From: Bradyrhizobium sp. WD16
GTDB lineage: Bacteria > Pseudomonadota > Alphaproteobacteria > Rhizobiales > Xanthobacteraceae
NCBI RefSeq assembly: GCF_024181725.1
Contig: NZ_CP028908.1
Span: 310,001-374,000 of the forward strand
Direction of reading: 5' to 3'
Length of the DNA: 64,000 nucleotides
The position numbers and the translations under genes are program-made. The notes below the pieces were generated by a model that had not been told where the DNA came from, ran no database searches, and worked only from the letters and a program-made list of their open reading frames with translations. Shown here piece by piece: positions 7,358-16,779 of the stretch. The first letter of the stretch is position 1. The number at the start of each line of letters is the position of its first letter.

Positions 7358-9087
7358 AGCGGAGTGACATGCGCATGGAGAACCGCGGCGCGCCCGCGAT
7401 CGACGGCGCCGAGGCAACGGCTTATCGCCTCGTCGAGTTCCGCCGCATCGGAAACCTGCTCGCCGTAGGCGCCGAATGCCGATGCGACGTCCGCGAAGCG
7501 GCGCTGCTCGCCCTGCCGGCCTGACGTCAGCCGCGAGAGAAACTGATTCGTCTGTTGCGCTGCCCCGTCCGGATAGACCCGCTGCACCGACGATTTCACC
7601 GCCTGCCAGCCGCCGTTATCGACGACAAGGGTAAAGATCGGCAGTTGATATTGCTGGGCCACCGCATAGACGGAATCCGGCGCGGAAAATTGGAAGGCGC
7701 CGTCTCCGACGACCTGCACCACGCGACGAGAAGGTTGGGCCAGCTTGAGCCCCAGCGCCATGCCGCCGCTGAATCCCAGCCCGCCGCCGGCCAGGCCGAC
7801 ATAGCTGCAGGGTTCTATCCGTCGGAGTTGCTGCTGCAGCAACGGTGCGTTCCGGATGGCCTCGTTGATCACGACGTCGCTCGGCGAAAGGCAAGCACCA
7901 AGGCGGGAAAACAGATAAGCCGGATTGATCGCACCGGGCACGCCCTTCTCGGCCGCCGCCGCTCTCCGCCGTGCCTCGGCGGCCGCGCGCGCCGGTGCCC
8001 AGCCCGCGATCCGCGCCTCGACCTGTCTTCGATAGGACGCGTCCGCCCGTGTCTCGACAATGTCGAGCACCTGTTGCAAGACGGTCGCGCAGTCGCCTTG
8101 AACACGCATATCGGTGGCAAACCCCCACATCGGAAAATCCGCCTTAAGCGGATCGACGTCGATCTGGATCCAGCGCTTGGTCGAGGCGGCCTGCAGCGTT
8201 TGCGGCACAAAGGGCACATCGACGTCGAGCAACAGGCCGAGATCCGCCTGCGCCACCAGCGCAGCGGGATCGAAGCCCGCAAAGCAGGGCGAATCCTGCG
8301 GAATGTTGAGATCGATCGCATTGAATTCGACGACGCGGATGCCGCAGACCCGCGCCAGGCGGTCGAGCACCGCGACCGCCTGCGGCTTGCGGCCCAGGTA
8401 GGCGGTCACTGCAATCGGATTTTCCGCTGCCATCACCGCTTGTGCGATCGCAGCAGCCCGCGCGGGCTCGATGCCGCCGGCCCGCACCCCGCCGTACCGC
8501 GCGGCCGGATAGGCCGGCATTACGGCATCATCCCAGGTCTCGGCGAGGGTCTCGCGCGGCAGCATCATATAGACCGGCCCCGGTGGATCGCTGTGCATGA
8601 ATGCGGCCGCGCGCGACAGCGCCTCCTTCACCATGACGCCGGAGGGCAGCGTATATTCCCACTTTACGTAGGGCCGCACGATGCTCCCCGGATCGAAACT
8701 GTCCTGGACAAAGTGGACATAGGTGTCACGCGACCCCGGCAGTTCACCGTGAAGCGTAAACGGCGCCCGGCCGGCAAACAGCATGACCGGCAGGCGATAG
8801 CGGAAGACATTCTGAATCGCCATGCAGGCATTGGCGGTACCGGCATCGACATGAACAAAGACGGCCTGGCCGCGGCCGGTCGCGAGGGCGTAGCCCGCGG
8901 CCATGTGAACGGCGACGACTTCGTGAGGGCAGAGGATGACCTGCGGATGGCTGCGCCCTTCGCTGTCCCGGCGCGCGATCTCCTCGATCAGCGAAACGTG
9001 GTCGGTACCGAGATTGGCAAAGATGCAGTCGATGCCGATATCCGCGAGACCCTCGAGGAAATGGTGCGCCGTGCTGTGGATCGCCAT
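7354..9087 (-). CDS. Thiamine-diphosphate-dependent enzyme (acetolactate synthase / benzoylformate decarboxylase superfamily)
   Basis: The 577-residue protein has the three-domain ThDP architecture. The N-terminal pyrimidine domain has the catalytic glutamate in LCPHEVVAVHMAAGYALATG (about residues 45-64), the central domain follows, and the C-terminal pyrophosphate domain has VVGDGAFQFSAPDSVYAV ending in NNGGW-like VVDNGGWQAVK. Related enzymes are annotated as acetolactate-synthase-like or benzoylformate-decarboxylase-like; the reaction is not determined. The start ATG at 9087 lies 2 bases from the CTAG of a hairpin array, and the stop TAG at 7354-7356 is part of the CTAG of another. The gene has therefore lost its native flanks. 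The only ribosome-site-like string is GGGAC at the end of the adjoining hairpin. It may have no native promoter. Confidence 0.85.
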   Translation of the reverse strand: MAIHSTAHHFLEGLADIGIDCIFANLGTDHVSLIEEIARRDSEGRSHPQVILCPHEVVAVHMAAGYALATGRGQAVFVHVDAGTANACMAIQNVFRYRLPVMLFAGRAPFTLHGELPGSRDTYVHFVQDSFDPGSIVRPYVKWEYTLPSGVMVKEALSRAAAFMHSDPPGPVYMMLPRETLAETWDDAVMPAYPAARYGGVRAGGIEPARAAAIAQAVMAAENPIAVTAYLGRKPQAVAVLDRLARVCGIRVVEFNAIDLNIPQDSPCFAGFDPAALVAQADLGLLLDVDVPFVPQTLQAASTKRWIQIDVDPLKADFPMWGFATDMRVQGDCATVLQQVLDIVETRADASYRRQVEARIAGWAPARAAAEARRRAAAAEKGVPGAINPAYLFSRLGACLSPSDVVINEAIRNAPLLQQQLRRIEPCSYVGLAGGGLGFSGGMALGLKLAQPSRRVVQVVGDGAFQFSAPDSVYAVAQQYQLPIFTLVVDNGGWQAVKSSVQRVYPDGAAQQTNQFLSRLTSGRQGEQRRFADVASAFGAYGEQVSDAAELDEAISRCLGAVDRGRAAVLHAHVTPL

Positions 9088-9089
9088 GT

Positions 9090-9257
9090 CTAGTGTCCCG
9101 TTTCCAACGTTCGTATCCCTTTGCAGCAGGCGCTCATACGAACGTTGGAAACAAGGGGACACTAGCAAAATCAAAGTGCTGGTGTGGCTTATGTCTCGCA
9201 ATTGCCTACGACAGACTTGCCGCAAAGGCGGTAGGCAATTGCGAGACGCCACACTAG
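9090..9257. repeat. CTAG hairpin array 2a: A-linker-C dyad
   Basis: 9090-9165 is a family-A hairpin (stem TTTCCAACGTTCGTAT). 9166-9178 is the linker CAAAATCAAAGTG. 9179-9257 is a family-C hairpin whose first boundary has decayed to CTGG. The terminal CTAG (9254-9257) is the left target of an IS630-family element. This dyad is the first of three A-linker-C dyads that were contiguous before the IS inserted. Confidence 0.92.
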
Positions 9258-10502
9258 TCGCCCGATTCATTCAGATTGAAGGGTAAAGGTGCTTGAGTTT
9301 GATGCGAGCATTGGGAGTTGTGAAGTGCCAGTTTGCCTTGGTGTGGTTGGCATTGCGGTCTTTCTCCCAGGCGGCGATTTCCTCGGCGAGGGTCTGTTTG
9401 TCGGGAATCCGTCGATCGAGGCATTGGGACGATAGGACGCCGAGTTCGGACTCGGCGAGATCAAGCCAACTGCCGTGCTTTGGTGTGTAATGCCATTCAA
9501 AGCGCTCGACCAGCCGCCTGGCCTCAGGGGCCGGAAAGGCTTCATAGAGTGACGCCTTGCTGTGGATGTTGAGATTGTCCTGGATCAGAACGATGGTCTT
9601 GGCGCCGGCGAAGTGGACATCGGCCAAGTCCTTCAGGACGTGAGCATAATCCACGGCGGTATGGCGATCGGTGACTTTGACATGGCGCCAGCCTTCGAGC
9701 GGAGCAAACATCATGAAGAGATTGGCGGTGCCGTTGCGTTTGTACTCGTAATCGCAACGAGCCGGGCGCCCACGCTTCATCGGAATCGGCATGCGCGTCT
9801 CGGCGAGGAGTTGCTTTGAGCTCTCGTCCAGGCAAACCAGCGGGTAGTCGGGATCGCGTGGCCGGGTGTAGACGGCCAGCACGTCCTCCATGGCGGCTAC
9901 GAACGCACTATTGGCTTTCGGCGGGATGACCCAGCACTGTCGGCGATGGGGCTGGAGAGTGTTTTTTTTAGTGCCCGCCCGATCGTCGAGTCGCTGGCAC
10001 GATCAACAATATGGAGTTCTACGACTTTTTGCTCCAGTAGCCGCAGGGTCCAGCGTGCGCGTCCCTTGGGAGGTTCGGAACAAGCCAGGGCAATCAGTTT
10101 GGCTTCCTTCTCACCGTCAAAAATCCGCGCAACCCCCGGTGTTGCGCGCTGCTTACGGCTCAATACCGCCTCGAAGCCTTCTTCCACCAGTTGCTTCCGC
10201 ACTCGGTAAACCATGGAAACGCTGGTATCGAACGCCTTAATGATCCGGCTGTCACTCCAACCTTCGCCGGCTTCCGAGACATCGGCCTTCAACAATATTC
10301 GCGCCTTCAGCAGCTTTTGAGCTGCGCTCTTGCCCTTCCGTATCAGCGTTTCAAGCTGTTCGCGTTCCTCGCCGCTCAGCCGCACAACATACTTCTTTAC
10401 CGAAATTTCCGTCGCAGCCATGATCCTCTCCGGCGCTCGCGTCGAGACGATCGAATCGAATCACAAATTCTCCATCCTTTCAAATTATTTGAAGCGAGCG
10501 AC
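9257..10502. mobile_element. IS630-family insertion sequence (IS-1)
   Basis: The element is 1,246 bp with inverted ends GTCGCCCGATTCA (9257-9269) and its partner TGAAGCGAGCGAC (10490-10502), matching at 11 of 13 positions. TA is present on both sides within CTAG, the target duplication expected of the IS630/Tc1-mariner superfamily. It encodes one transposase on the minus strand in two overlapping frames. It sits exactly at the CTAG junction between two A-linker-C dyads, so it inserted into the repeat array. Confidence 0.9.
9271..10421 (-). CDS. IS630-family transposase, two frames joined at an A8 slippery run
   Basis: The first frame (10421 to 9897) encodes a helix-turn-helix DNA-binding domain (MAATEISVKKYVVRLSGEER, later DTSVSMVYRVRKQLVEEGFE). 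The second frame carries the DDE domain: PDYPLVCLDESSKQLL, then IVLIQDNLNIHSKASLYEAF, then WLDLAESELGVLSSQCLDRR. The frames meet at a run of eight A (9962-9969 on the minus strand). Moving back one base there gives CWVIPPKANSAFVAAMEDVL, the expected family sequence. A minus-one programmed frameshift is therefore more likely than a dead gene, although a simple mutation is not excluded. Confidence 0.82.
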
Positions 10503-10833
10503 TAGTGTCCCGTTTCCAACGTTCGTATCCCTTTGCAGCAGGCGCTCATACGAACGTTGGAAACAAGGGGACACTAGCAAAATCAAAGTGCTGGTGTGGC
10601 TTATGTCTCGCAATTGCCTACGACAGACTTGCCGCAAAGGCGGTAGGCAATTGCGAGACGCCACACTAGTGTCCCGTTTCCAACGTTCGTATCCCTTTGC
10701 AGCAGGCGCTCATACGAACGTTGGAAACAAGGGGACACTAGCAAAATCAAAGTGCTGGTGTGGCTTATGTCTCGCAATTGCCTACGACAGACTTGCCGCA
10801 AAGGCGGTAGGCAATTGCGAGACGCCACACTAG
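10502..10833. repeat. CTAG hairpin array 2b: two tandem A-linker-C dyads
   Basis: The elements are A 10502-10577, linker 10578-10590 (CAAAATCAAAGTG), C 10591-10669, A 10666-10741, linker 10742-10754 and C 10755-10833. The two dyads repeat with a period of 164 bases and are nearly identical to the dyad at 9090-9257 on the other side of IS-1. Within each dyad, A is reversed and C is forward, so both T-rich bulges face the linker. The array ends 18 bases from the stop of the membrane hydrolase gene. Confidence 0.92.
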
Positions 10834-10851
10834 CCCGCTTGTCCGAATGCG

Positions 10852-12576
10852 TCAGATTGAGGCTTGCGTCGCCGTTCCTGCGACGATGTAGCAGGTGACG
10901 AGCAGGCCGCAGATCAGCGCCCCCGGCAGAGCCGAGCCGGTACGACGCCAGGTGAAGGTCGAGATGACGGCGATGGCGACGAGCAGCGGCACGAACTGGA
11001 TGGCGATGATCGTCGACAGCGGCACAACCGGCGAAGCGGGCACCGGATTGATCAGCCTGCCGCCGAGCCACAAGGCCAGGTATTGGCCGCCGACGAGGAT
11101 GACGAAGCCCAGCGAAAGCGACAGGACGATCGTGGCGTAATGGCCGAACGCGGCGGCGCCGCGCCGGCTGAAGTTACGGTGCAGCGCGTGCAGGGCCACA
11201 ATGAAGTACAGCGTGAACGGAACGAGGTAGATCAACACGATCAGCCATTGCTTGGCGCTCGGAAGCTTCAGCGCCACGACCCAGAAACGGAAGTCGATCT
11301 TGAACATCACATCGGCCAGCCAAAGCGCGACATAGCCCACGGCAACCGTCGCAACGGCGATCAGCAGCGACTGGCCTACGACGCTTTTGCGGATCGCGGC
11401 CTTCGGCACAAAGGGAAGCAACGCCAGCGTGATTGCCGTATTGATCAGAGCCCAGACCGCGATCTGGGTGGTGCAGGACTGCGGCAGGAAGCCGGATGCG
11501 GGCAGCCATGCGTCGCCGATGGCGAAGGCGGGATAATAGGTCACAGCAGGCAGCAACGCCGACACCCAGAACGCCATCCACCAGCGCCCGCTTCGCTGCG
11601 GCAACGCGGCCGCCGCCTCTTGGCCGGGCGGAAGCGTCCGGAGGTTTGAAAAGCTGGACCAGCCGAGCAGGAGATCGAACGTGCCGAGCAAGAGCACGAC
11701 AAATCCGATCAGAGCGATCAACGTACCGAATTCCTTCCGCCGCCAGATCTGATCGGTCGCCGGCAGCGGCGTGCCGCCGGTCAGCGTCGCGGCGAACCAG
11801 TCGAGACTATAGCCAATGGCTTCCTGCGAGAAATGATCGGACGGATGTGTGATTGCCGGCGTGTAGAGAACCCGCGCCGTGCCGTGGGCGATGTCGCCGT
11901 ACACCCTGCCCGGCGCGATCGGGCCCGCGACGCCGAATACCGCGGCAAGCTTTGCCGACTGAGGAACATTCCTTGCGTATTCGCTTCCCCACATGATCAG
12001 CGAAAACTCGTCGTACTGGGAGAACACGACCGCAAGGTTGCGCGGCCATGCCGGCGTCCCTTCGGCAGCGAACGGCTTGCCGGTCGAGGACCCCTCGAGC
12101 ACCACCGATTTGTAGCCGTCCGGCATCGCCGCTGCCGCGGCAAGGACGGTCCAGCCGCCCATTGAATGCCCTTCCAGCCCGATGTTGTTCTTGTCGACGT
12201 AAGGGAGGCTGCGCAAATAGGAAAGGCCGTCGGGGCCGCCGAAGCCATTGGCGAATGCCGGCGGATCGCTGTAGCCGTGACCGGTCTGGTCAAGCGCAAC
12301 GACGACGTAGCCGCGCCGTGCAAATTCGATCGCAAAGCCGTCTTGGGTCTCGCGCGAATTGATGTAGCCGTGCACGGCGAGGATTCCGGGCGCCGGCGTC
12401 TTCTCGGTTGCATTGGCCGGAATATAGACAAGGGCGCTCATCGTGCCGCCCTTGGCGCCCTTGAAGCGGACGTCTTCGATCCGAATTCCGTTCGACGTTT
12501 GGGTGAAGTGGGCGAGAAGCCCGCCGATCACAATGAGAATGACACCGAATGCGGCCAACGCCCCTCGATGATTCAT
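10852..12576 (-). CDS. Alpha/beta hydrolase fused to a multi-spanning membrane domain
   Basis: The 574-residue protein has an N-terminal membrane anchor (about residues 7-24), then an alpha/beta-hydrolase domain with HGYINSRETQDGFA, DQTGHGYSD and the nucleophile elbow GLEGHSMGGWTV (about residue 135). From about residue 285 to the C-terminus there are roughly seven to eight hydrophobic segments. It probably acts as a membrane-bound esterase or peptidase-like hydrolase facing the periplasm; the substrate is unknown. The start ATG at 12576 (MNHRGALAAFG) has AGGGGGAC just upstream and is preferred to an in-frame start 63 bases earlier. The flavin monooxygenase gene lies upstream in the same direction. 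Confidence 0.78.
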   Translation of the reverse strand: MNHRGALAAFGVILIVIGGLLAHFTQTSNGIRIEDVRFKGAKGGTMSALVYIPANATEKTPAPGILAVHGYINSRETQDGFAIEFARRGYVVVALDQTGHGYSDPPAFANGFGGPDGLSYLRSLPYVDKNNIGLEGHSMGGWTVLAAAAAMPDGYKSVVLEGSSTGKPFAAEGTPAWPRNLAVVFSQYDEFSLIMWGSEYARNVPQSAKLAAVFGVAGPIAPGRVYGDIAHGTARVLYTPAITHPSDHFSQEAIGYSLDWFAATLTGGTPLPATDQIWRRKEFGTLIALIGFVVLLLGTFDLLLGWSSFSNLRTLPPGQEAAAALPQRSGRWWMAFWVSALLPAVTYYPAFAIGDAWLPASGFLPQSCTTQIAVWALINTAITLALLPFVPKAAIRKSVVGQSLLIAVATVAVGYVALWLADVMFKIDFRFWVVALKLPSAKQWLIVLIYLVPFTLYFIVALHALHRNFSRRGAAAFGHYATIVLSLSLGFVILVGGQYLALWLGGRLINPVPASPVVPLSTIIAIQFVPLLVAIAVISTFTWRRTGSALPGALICGLLVTCYIVAGTATQASI

Positions 12577-12635
12577 GAAGTCCCCCTGATGCTGCTGGCA
12601 GAACGGCGCGTCGCCTCTGTCCGATTTCCTGGAGC

Positions 12636-14345
12636 TCAACCGACGTCGGAGGTGTCGGCCTCGCCGACCGGCGCATGGCGGCGCTCGCTCGCCTCGAAGG
12701 CGGCCCCCCGCAAGCGGTCAAGCAACCGCCGCGGGTCGCGCGGCAAGGCATCTCCGCGCCAGGCGATATGACAATCCGGCCGTACGATCAGCAGGTTTTC
12801 CGCAGAATGTGCCGTTGCCTTGTTTCGCTCGACATCGATGACCGCAAGCGGAACATGAGACAGCGCGGCGGCCTGCGTCAACGCCGCAACATCGATGGTC
12901 GGATCGAAGCGCAGCAAGGTATAACCCTCGCCAAGTGCATCCAGCAAGGAGCGGCCATCGGCCAGCCAGGCATGCGGCGCCCTTGCTCCCGGAACGGTCG
13001 AGGCGACGAAGCTGCCCATGCTGTAGGGCGGCGGGGTCTCGCCGTCATAGGCGATGATTGGCGATCCCTCATAGTAGTATCCGAAGTTCAGTCCCGCACA
13101 GCAATACTGCTGAACATTGAGGTCGTAGGCGGCGCGACCGACCCTGTCGCGCACCTCGTCGCCAGCTGGACCATCGGTCTCGACTTCGGCGGGAACGGAG
13201 CGCCGCTGACTCATGACGGCGAGAGCGTGGTTCATCGCGAAATGCGAAACCTGCTCGGTGATCGGCTGCCGCTCCGCCTCATAGGCGTCAAGCATCCGGG
13301 GGGGCGCCCAGCCCTGCAGCACCGACGCCAGGATCCAGCACAGATCGACGGCATCGGCGATCCCCGCGTTCATTCCGTATCCGGCGTAGGGGATCCACAG
13401 ATGCGCGGCGTCGCCGCAAATGAAGGCGCGGCGGTCGCGGAAACGATCGGCGACCAGGCGTCGGCCGACCCAATCCTCCTTGCTCAGGATCTCGTAGCGG
13501 AATTGATCGTTGACGCCGAGGATCGTGCGAAGCGCCCAATCGCGATCGACGCTCTCGAACTCGGTCTCATCCGCGGCGAGATGGTTGTGGATCAGCCAGT
13601 TGTCCTTGCCGTCGATAGATACGGTCGTGCCGCAGCGGCGCGGATTGAGCGACATGGTCATCCAGGCCGGTTTTTGGACGATCAGGTCTTTCAGCTGGGG
13701 CGCATGAATATAGGTCGACTGCACCCGCTGGACGACGTCCGTGCCCGTCAACCGTGAGCCGATCGACTTGCGCACCGTGGACCGGCCCCCATCGCAACCG
13801 ATCAGATATTCAGCGGCGATGGTGAAGGCTCCGCCGCCGTCGAGATCGCGCGCATAAGCCACCACGCCATCTGCACTTTGCTCGAAGCGGTCGACCTCGA
13901 CACGGTTGAGAATCCTGATCCGCGGTCGTTCCTGCGCGCAGGCGAACAGGATGGGCTCGAGGTAGATCTGGTTGATGCGATGGGGCGGCTCGGGCGTTGG
14001 CCAGTCGGTGTCGGGGCCCTCCGTCGCAGTGTACCGGTCGGCCCGGCAGGGGATGGGAATCCGTGTCAATTCGCGACCGACGACGGCCGTACGATAGGCG
14101 CAGTCGTTGGGGAAATCGGCCGGCAGGCCGCCATCCCGCACCTGGCGGACAATGCCGAGGCGGCGGAAGACCTCCATCGACCGGGCGGAGACGTGATTAC
14201 ACTTGACGTTCGGCGGCTCTCCGGCGCGGCGAATCTCGGCCACCACCACATCGATGCCACGAGAGGCCAGATCCATGGCGGCCGTCAGTCCGACGGGACC
14301 TGCGCCCACCACGAGCACCTGAGTTTCGATTCCCTGCATTCCCAT
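12636..14345 (-). CDS. FAD-dependent aromatic monooxygenase (PheA/TfdB/MhpA family)
   Basis: The 569-residue flavoprotein hydroxylase contains the GxGxxG site VVGAGPVGLTAAMDLASRG (about residues 10-28), the DG motif LIGCDGGRSTVRKSIG (about residue 185), and the GD motif AFICGDAAHLWIPYAGYGMN (about residue 305). It also has a C-terminal thioredoxin-like region usual for phenol-type hydroxylases. It would hydroxylate a phenolic acid with NAD(P)H and oxygen. The adjacent AAHS transporter and LysR gene indicate an aromatic-acid uptake and degradation module. The start at 14345 (MGMQGIETQ) is chosen because the family fold begins there. Confidence 0.85.
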   Translation of the reverse strand: MGMQGIETQVLVVGAGPVGLTAAMDLASRGIDVVVAEIRRAGEPPNVKCNHVSARSMEVFRRLGIVRQVRDGGLPADFPNDCAYRTAVVGRELTRIPIPCRADRYTATEGPDTDWPTPEPPHRINQIYLEPILFACAQERPRIRILNRVEVDRFEQSADGVVAYARDLDGGGAFTIAAEYLIGCDGGRSTVRKSIGSRLTGTDVVQRVQSTYIHAPQLKDLIVQKPAWMTMSLNPRRCGTTVSIDGKDNWLIHNHLAADETEFESVDRDWALRTILGVNDQFRYEILSKEDWVGRRLVADRFRDRRAFICGDAAHLWIPYAGYGMNAGIADAVDLCWILASVLQGWAPPRMLDAYEAERQPITEQVSHFAMNHALAVMSQRRSVPAEVETDGPAGDEVRDRVGRAAYDLNVQQYCCAGLNFGYYYEGSPIIAYDGETPPPYSMGSFVASTVPGARAPHAWLADGRSLLDALGEGYTLLRFDPTIDVAALTQAAALSHVPLAVIDVERNKATAHSAENLLIVRPDCHIAWRGDALPRDPRRLLDRLRGAAFEASERRHAPVGEADTSDVG

Positions 14346-14367
14346 TTCTCGCCCGTTTTCTTGTTGA

Positions 14368-15732
14368 TCAGGTTCGCTCGGTGACCGACAGCGCGTTCGC
14401 TCGGGCATCGCCGGACGCCGCAACGCCACGGCGCATGCTGAAAAGCGTCAATCCAAGGATCACCAGCGCCGAACAGAGCTGCGGCGCGGCGCTCGCCTGG
14501 AACAGCGAGGGGATCGTCCATTGTGCGGCGAGCATCCACCCGCCGAGCGTCACTCCGATGATCGACCCCAGCCGACCGATGCCCAGCGCCCAGCCGATGC
14601 CCGTTGCGCGGATATAGGTCGGATAGACGCGCGCCGCGTAGGCGTTGCAGCCGATCTGGCCGCCGATCACTGCGACGCCGGCGACGAAGACCGCCGGCAC
14701 GAGGATCGGCAACGACGCCCCCGCCAGACCAATCGTGACGATCGAGGCAAAACCGGCGACATAGGTCATGAACAGGACCCGGTGAAAGCCCAGGCGCTCG
14801 ATCAACAGGCCGAGCGCGACCGTTCCAAGCATGCCGCCGATCTGGAAGGCAACGCCGATCGCGATCGCTGCCTGGACATCAAGTCCGACGCCGTGCGTCA
14901 AAGTCGGCAGCCAGTTGTTGAGGAAATAGATGTCGAGCATGTTCATAAAGAACATGATCCAAAGCAGCACCGTCGGCACCAGCCGGTCGTTGGTGAAGAG
15001 CTGCGGCAGGAGAAAGCCCTTCCCGCTCTCTTCGACGATGGTGAAGCGGGTGTCGGCGGTCACCGTCGCCGAATGATCGATCCTCATGAGCAGGATCCCC
15101 ACCTGGTCATTCTTTCGTGCGTCAAGCGCCAGCATCGAAAGCGACTCGGGGAGCCAGACGATCAGGATGGGGCAGACGACAAGCGGCAGGGCGCCACCGA
15201 TAACGAAGACGACCTGCCAGCCATAGGCCGGGATCAGTTTTGCGGCGGCGAAACCGCCGATGGCTGACCCGAGCGAAACCGTCATGAACATCAGCATGAT
15301 CAACAGCGTTCGGCGGCGCTGAGGCGCGTATTCACCGGTGAGCGCAATCGCGTTCGGCAGAACGCCGCCAAGACCGAGACCGGTGACGAACCGCAGGATC
15401 AGCAGGTCGGGGACGCCGGTGGCCCGGCACGTCGCCAATGTCCCCACGGCGAAAACCAGGACGCCGGCAATCACCAGCCATTTGCGGCCGAAATAGTCGG
15501 CCAGCGCGCCGAAGAGGAACGAGCCGATCATGACGCCGAACAACGACGCTCCAAAGACCGGCCCCAATGCGCCGCGCGCCAGGTGCCAGTCCTTGGCAAG
15601 CGCCGGCGCGACAAAGCCGAGCGCCTGCGCGTCGAACCCATCCAGCCCGATGACGAGTGCGCAGAGACAAATGGTCCTGATCTGAAATGCCGAAAGCGGT
15701 CGTTCGTCGATAAAGCGGCCGACGTTGATCAT
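14368..15732 (-). CDS. MFS aromatic-acid:H+ symporter (AAHS family)
   Basis: The 454-residue, roughly 12-span transporter carries the AAHS hallmark DGFDAQALGFVAPAL in the first span (about residues 30-44) and the loop motif GALADYFGRKW (about residues 75-85). Relatives are PcaK, MhpT, BenK and the gentisate carriers. It probably imports the substrate of the flavin monooxygenase encoded 22 bases downstream. An ATG 27 bases earlier is in frame, but MINVGRFIDERPL at 15732 lies downstream of the purine-rich GGAGGAAAG and fits the family N-terminus. Confidence 0.87.
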   Translation of the reverse strand: MINVGRFIDERPLSAFQIRTICLCALVIGLDGFDAQALGFVAPALAKDWHLARGALGPVFGASLFGVMIGSFLFGALADYFGRKWLVIAGVLVFAVGTLATCRATGVPDLLILRFVTGLGLGGVLPNAIALTGEYAPQRRRTLLIMLMFMTVSLGSAIGGFAAAKLIPAYGWQVVFVIGGALPLVVCPILIVWLPESLSMLALDARKNDQVGILLMRIDHSATVTADTRFTIVEESGKGFLLPQLFTNDRLVPTVLLWIMFFMNMLDIYFLNNWLPTLTHGVGLDVQAAIAIGVAFQIGGMLGTVALGLLIERLGFHRVLFMTYVAGFASIVTIGLAGASLPILVPAVFVAGVAVIGGQIGCNAYAARVYPTYIRATGIGWALGIGRLGSIIGVTLGGWMLAAQWTIPSLFQASAAPQLCSALVILGLTLFSMRRGVAASGDARANALSVTERT

Positions 15733-15885
15733 CTGCGACAAGCTTTCCTCCCTCCTCATCGGCTCGCGCCGTATTTTTTTGTCCGTCGTTCACGCACGGG
15801 GCGGCGACGACGGGATCGAAATATCTTGCAGGTTCTCATTCATCTGATTAGTCACAAAGTTCTCATAAATTCATAAGGCAACCTC

Positions 15886-16779
15886 ATGACACCGACGATC
15901 CGGCAACTTGAGGCGCTGGTTCTGGTCCATCGCCTCGGCAGCGTGACCAAGGCCGCAGCCGAGCTGCGCGTCACCCAATCGGCCGTGAGCCTCCTGATCA
16001 GGCAGATCGAGGAGAACTTTCGGCTCAAATTGTTTGATCGCACCACCCGCGCGCTGCATCCGACACCGGCCTGCAACGACGCCATCCCGATTGCGGAGCG
16101 GATCCTCGCCGACGCCAACGGCCTCGCCCGGCACATGCGCGATCTGGTCGAGGTCAAAACAGGTCGAATTGCGGTTGCCGTATCGGCGGGAGTTGCATCG
16201 GCATTGCTGCCCCGCGTCCTGGCAAAATACCGGGTCGGCTACCCGGATGTCAGGGTCGAGCTGTTCGACGTTGCCGCGGACGAACTGCTTTCGTTCGTGA
16301 TGGGGGGCAGTGCCGAACTGGGCATCGGCAGCGTCGAGAACGCCGATACGCCGGAGATGAAGATCGAAACCCTCATGCAAAGCTCGCTGTCGGCGATCGG
16401 CATCAGGGACGGCCGCTTCGAGAAGCGTTCCCGATTGACATGGGACGAGATCGGCGATGGCGAGCTGATCGCAATGCGCCGCGGGACACGTATCAGAAGC
16501 CAGATCGACGAGGCGTTGTCCCGAACAGGGCGTCAGCTCAAGCCGACTTTCGAGGTTTCATTGATCACAACGGCCCTGGCGTTGACGGCGGACGGCGTGG
16601 GAATAAGCATTTTGCCGGCGCATATGCTGCCGAAACGGCAGTTCCCGACGCTTGCCGCCGTTCCGTTGTCCCGCCCGACAATAGCGCGACACGTGTCGTT
16701 GGTCAGCCGCGCGGGATTTGTCCTTTCTCCGGCGGCACACCGGTTCGTGGAGGCGGCGAGGCTCGGTATGCAATTCTGA
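15886..16779 (+). CDS. LysR family transcriptional regulator
   Basis: This 297-residue regulator has an N-terminal helix-turn-helix (IRQLEALVLVHRLGSVTKAA, AVSLLIRQIE) and a LysR effector domain. It is divergent from the AAHS transporter/monooxygenase genes across about 150 AT-richer bases, the usual arrangement for the local activator of an aromatic-acid operon. The inducer is unknown. No extra domains are seen. Confidence 0.88.
   Translation: MTPTIRQLEALVLVHRLGSVTKAAAELRVTQSAVSLLIRQIEENFRLKLFDRTTRALHPTPACNDAIPIAERILADANGLARHMRDLVEVKTGRIAVAVSAGVASALLPRVLAKYRVGYPDVRVELFDVAADELLSFVMGGSAELGIGSVENADTPEMKIETLMQSSLSAIGIRDGRFEKRSRLTWDEIGDGELIAMRRGTRIRSQIDEALSRTGRQLKPTFEVSLITTALALTADGVGISILPAHMLPKRQFPTLAAVPLSRPTIARHVSLVSRAGFVLSPAAHRFVEAARLGMQF

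Noticed and set aside
9090-10833. Hairpin arrays as ordinary Rho-independent terminators
   Set aside because: Stems are long enough, but no T run follows either arm, ends are always CTAG, and several arrays lie upstream of genes. The PPDK gene has a separate normal terminator next to array 5.
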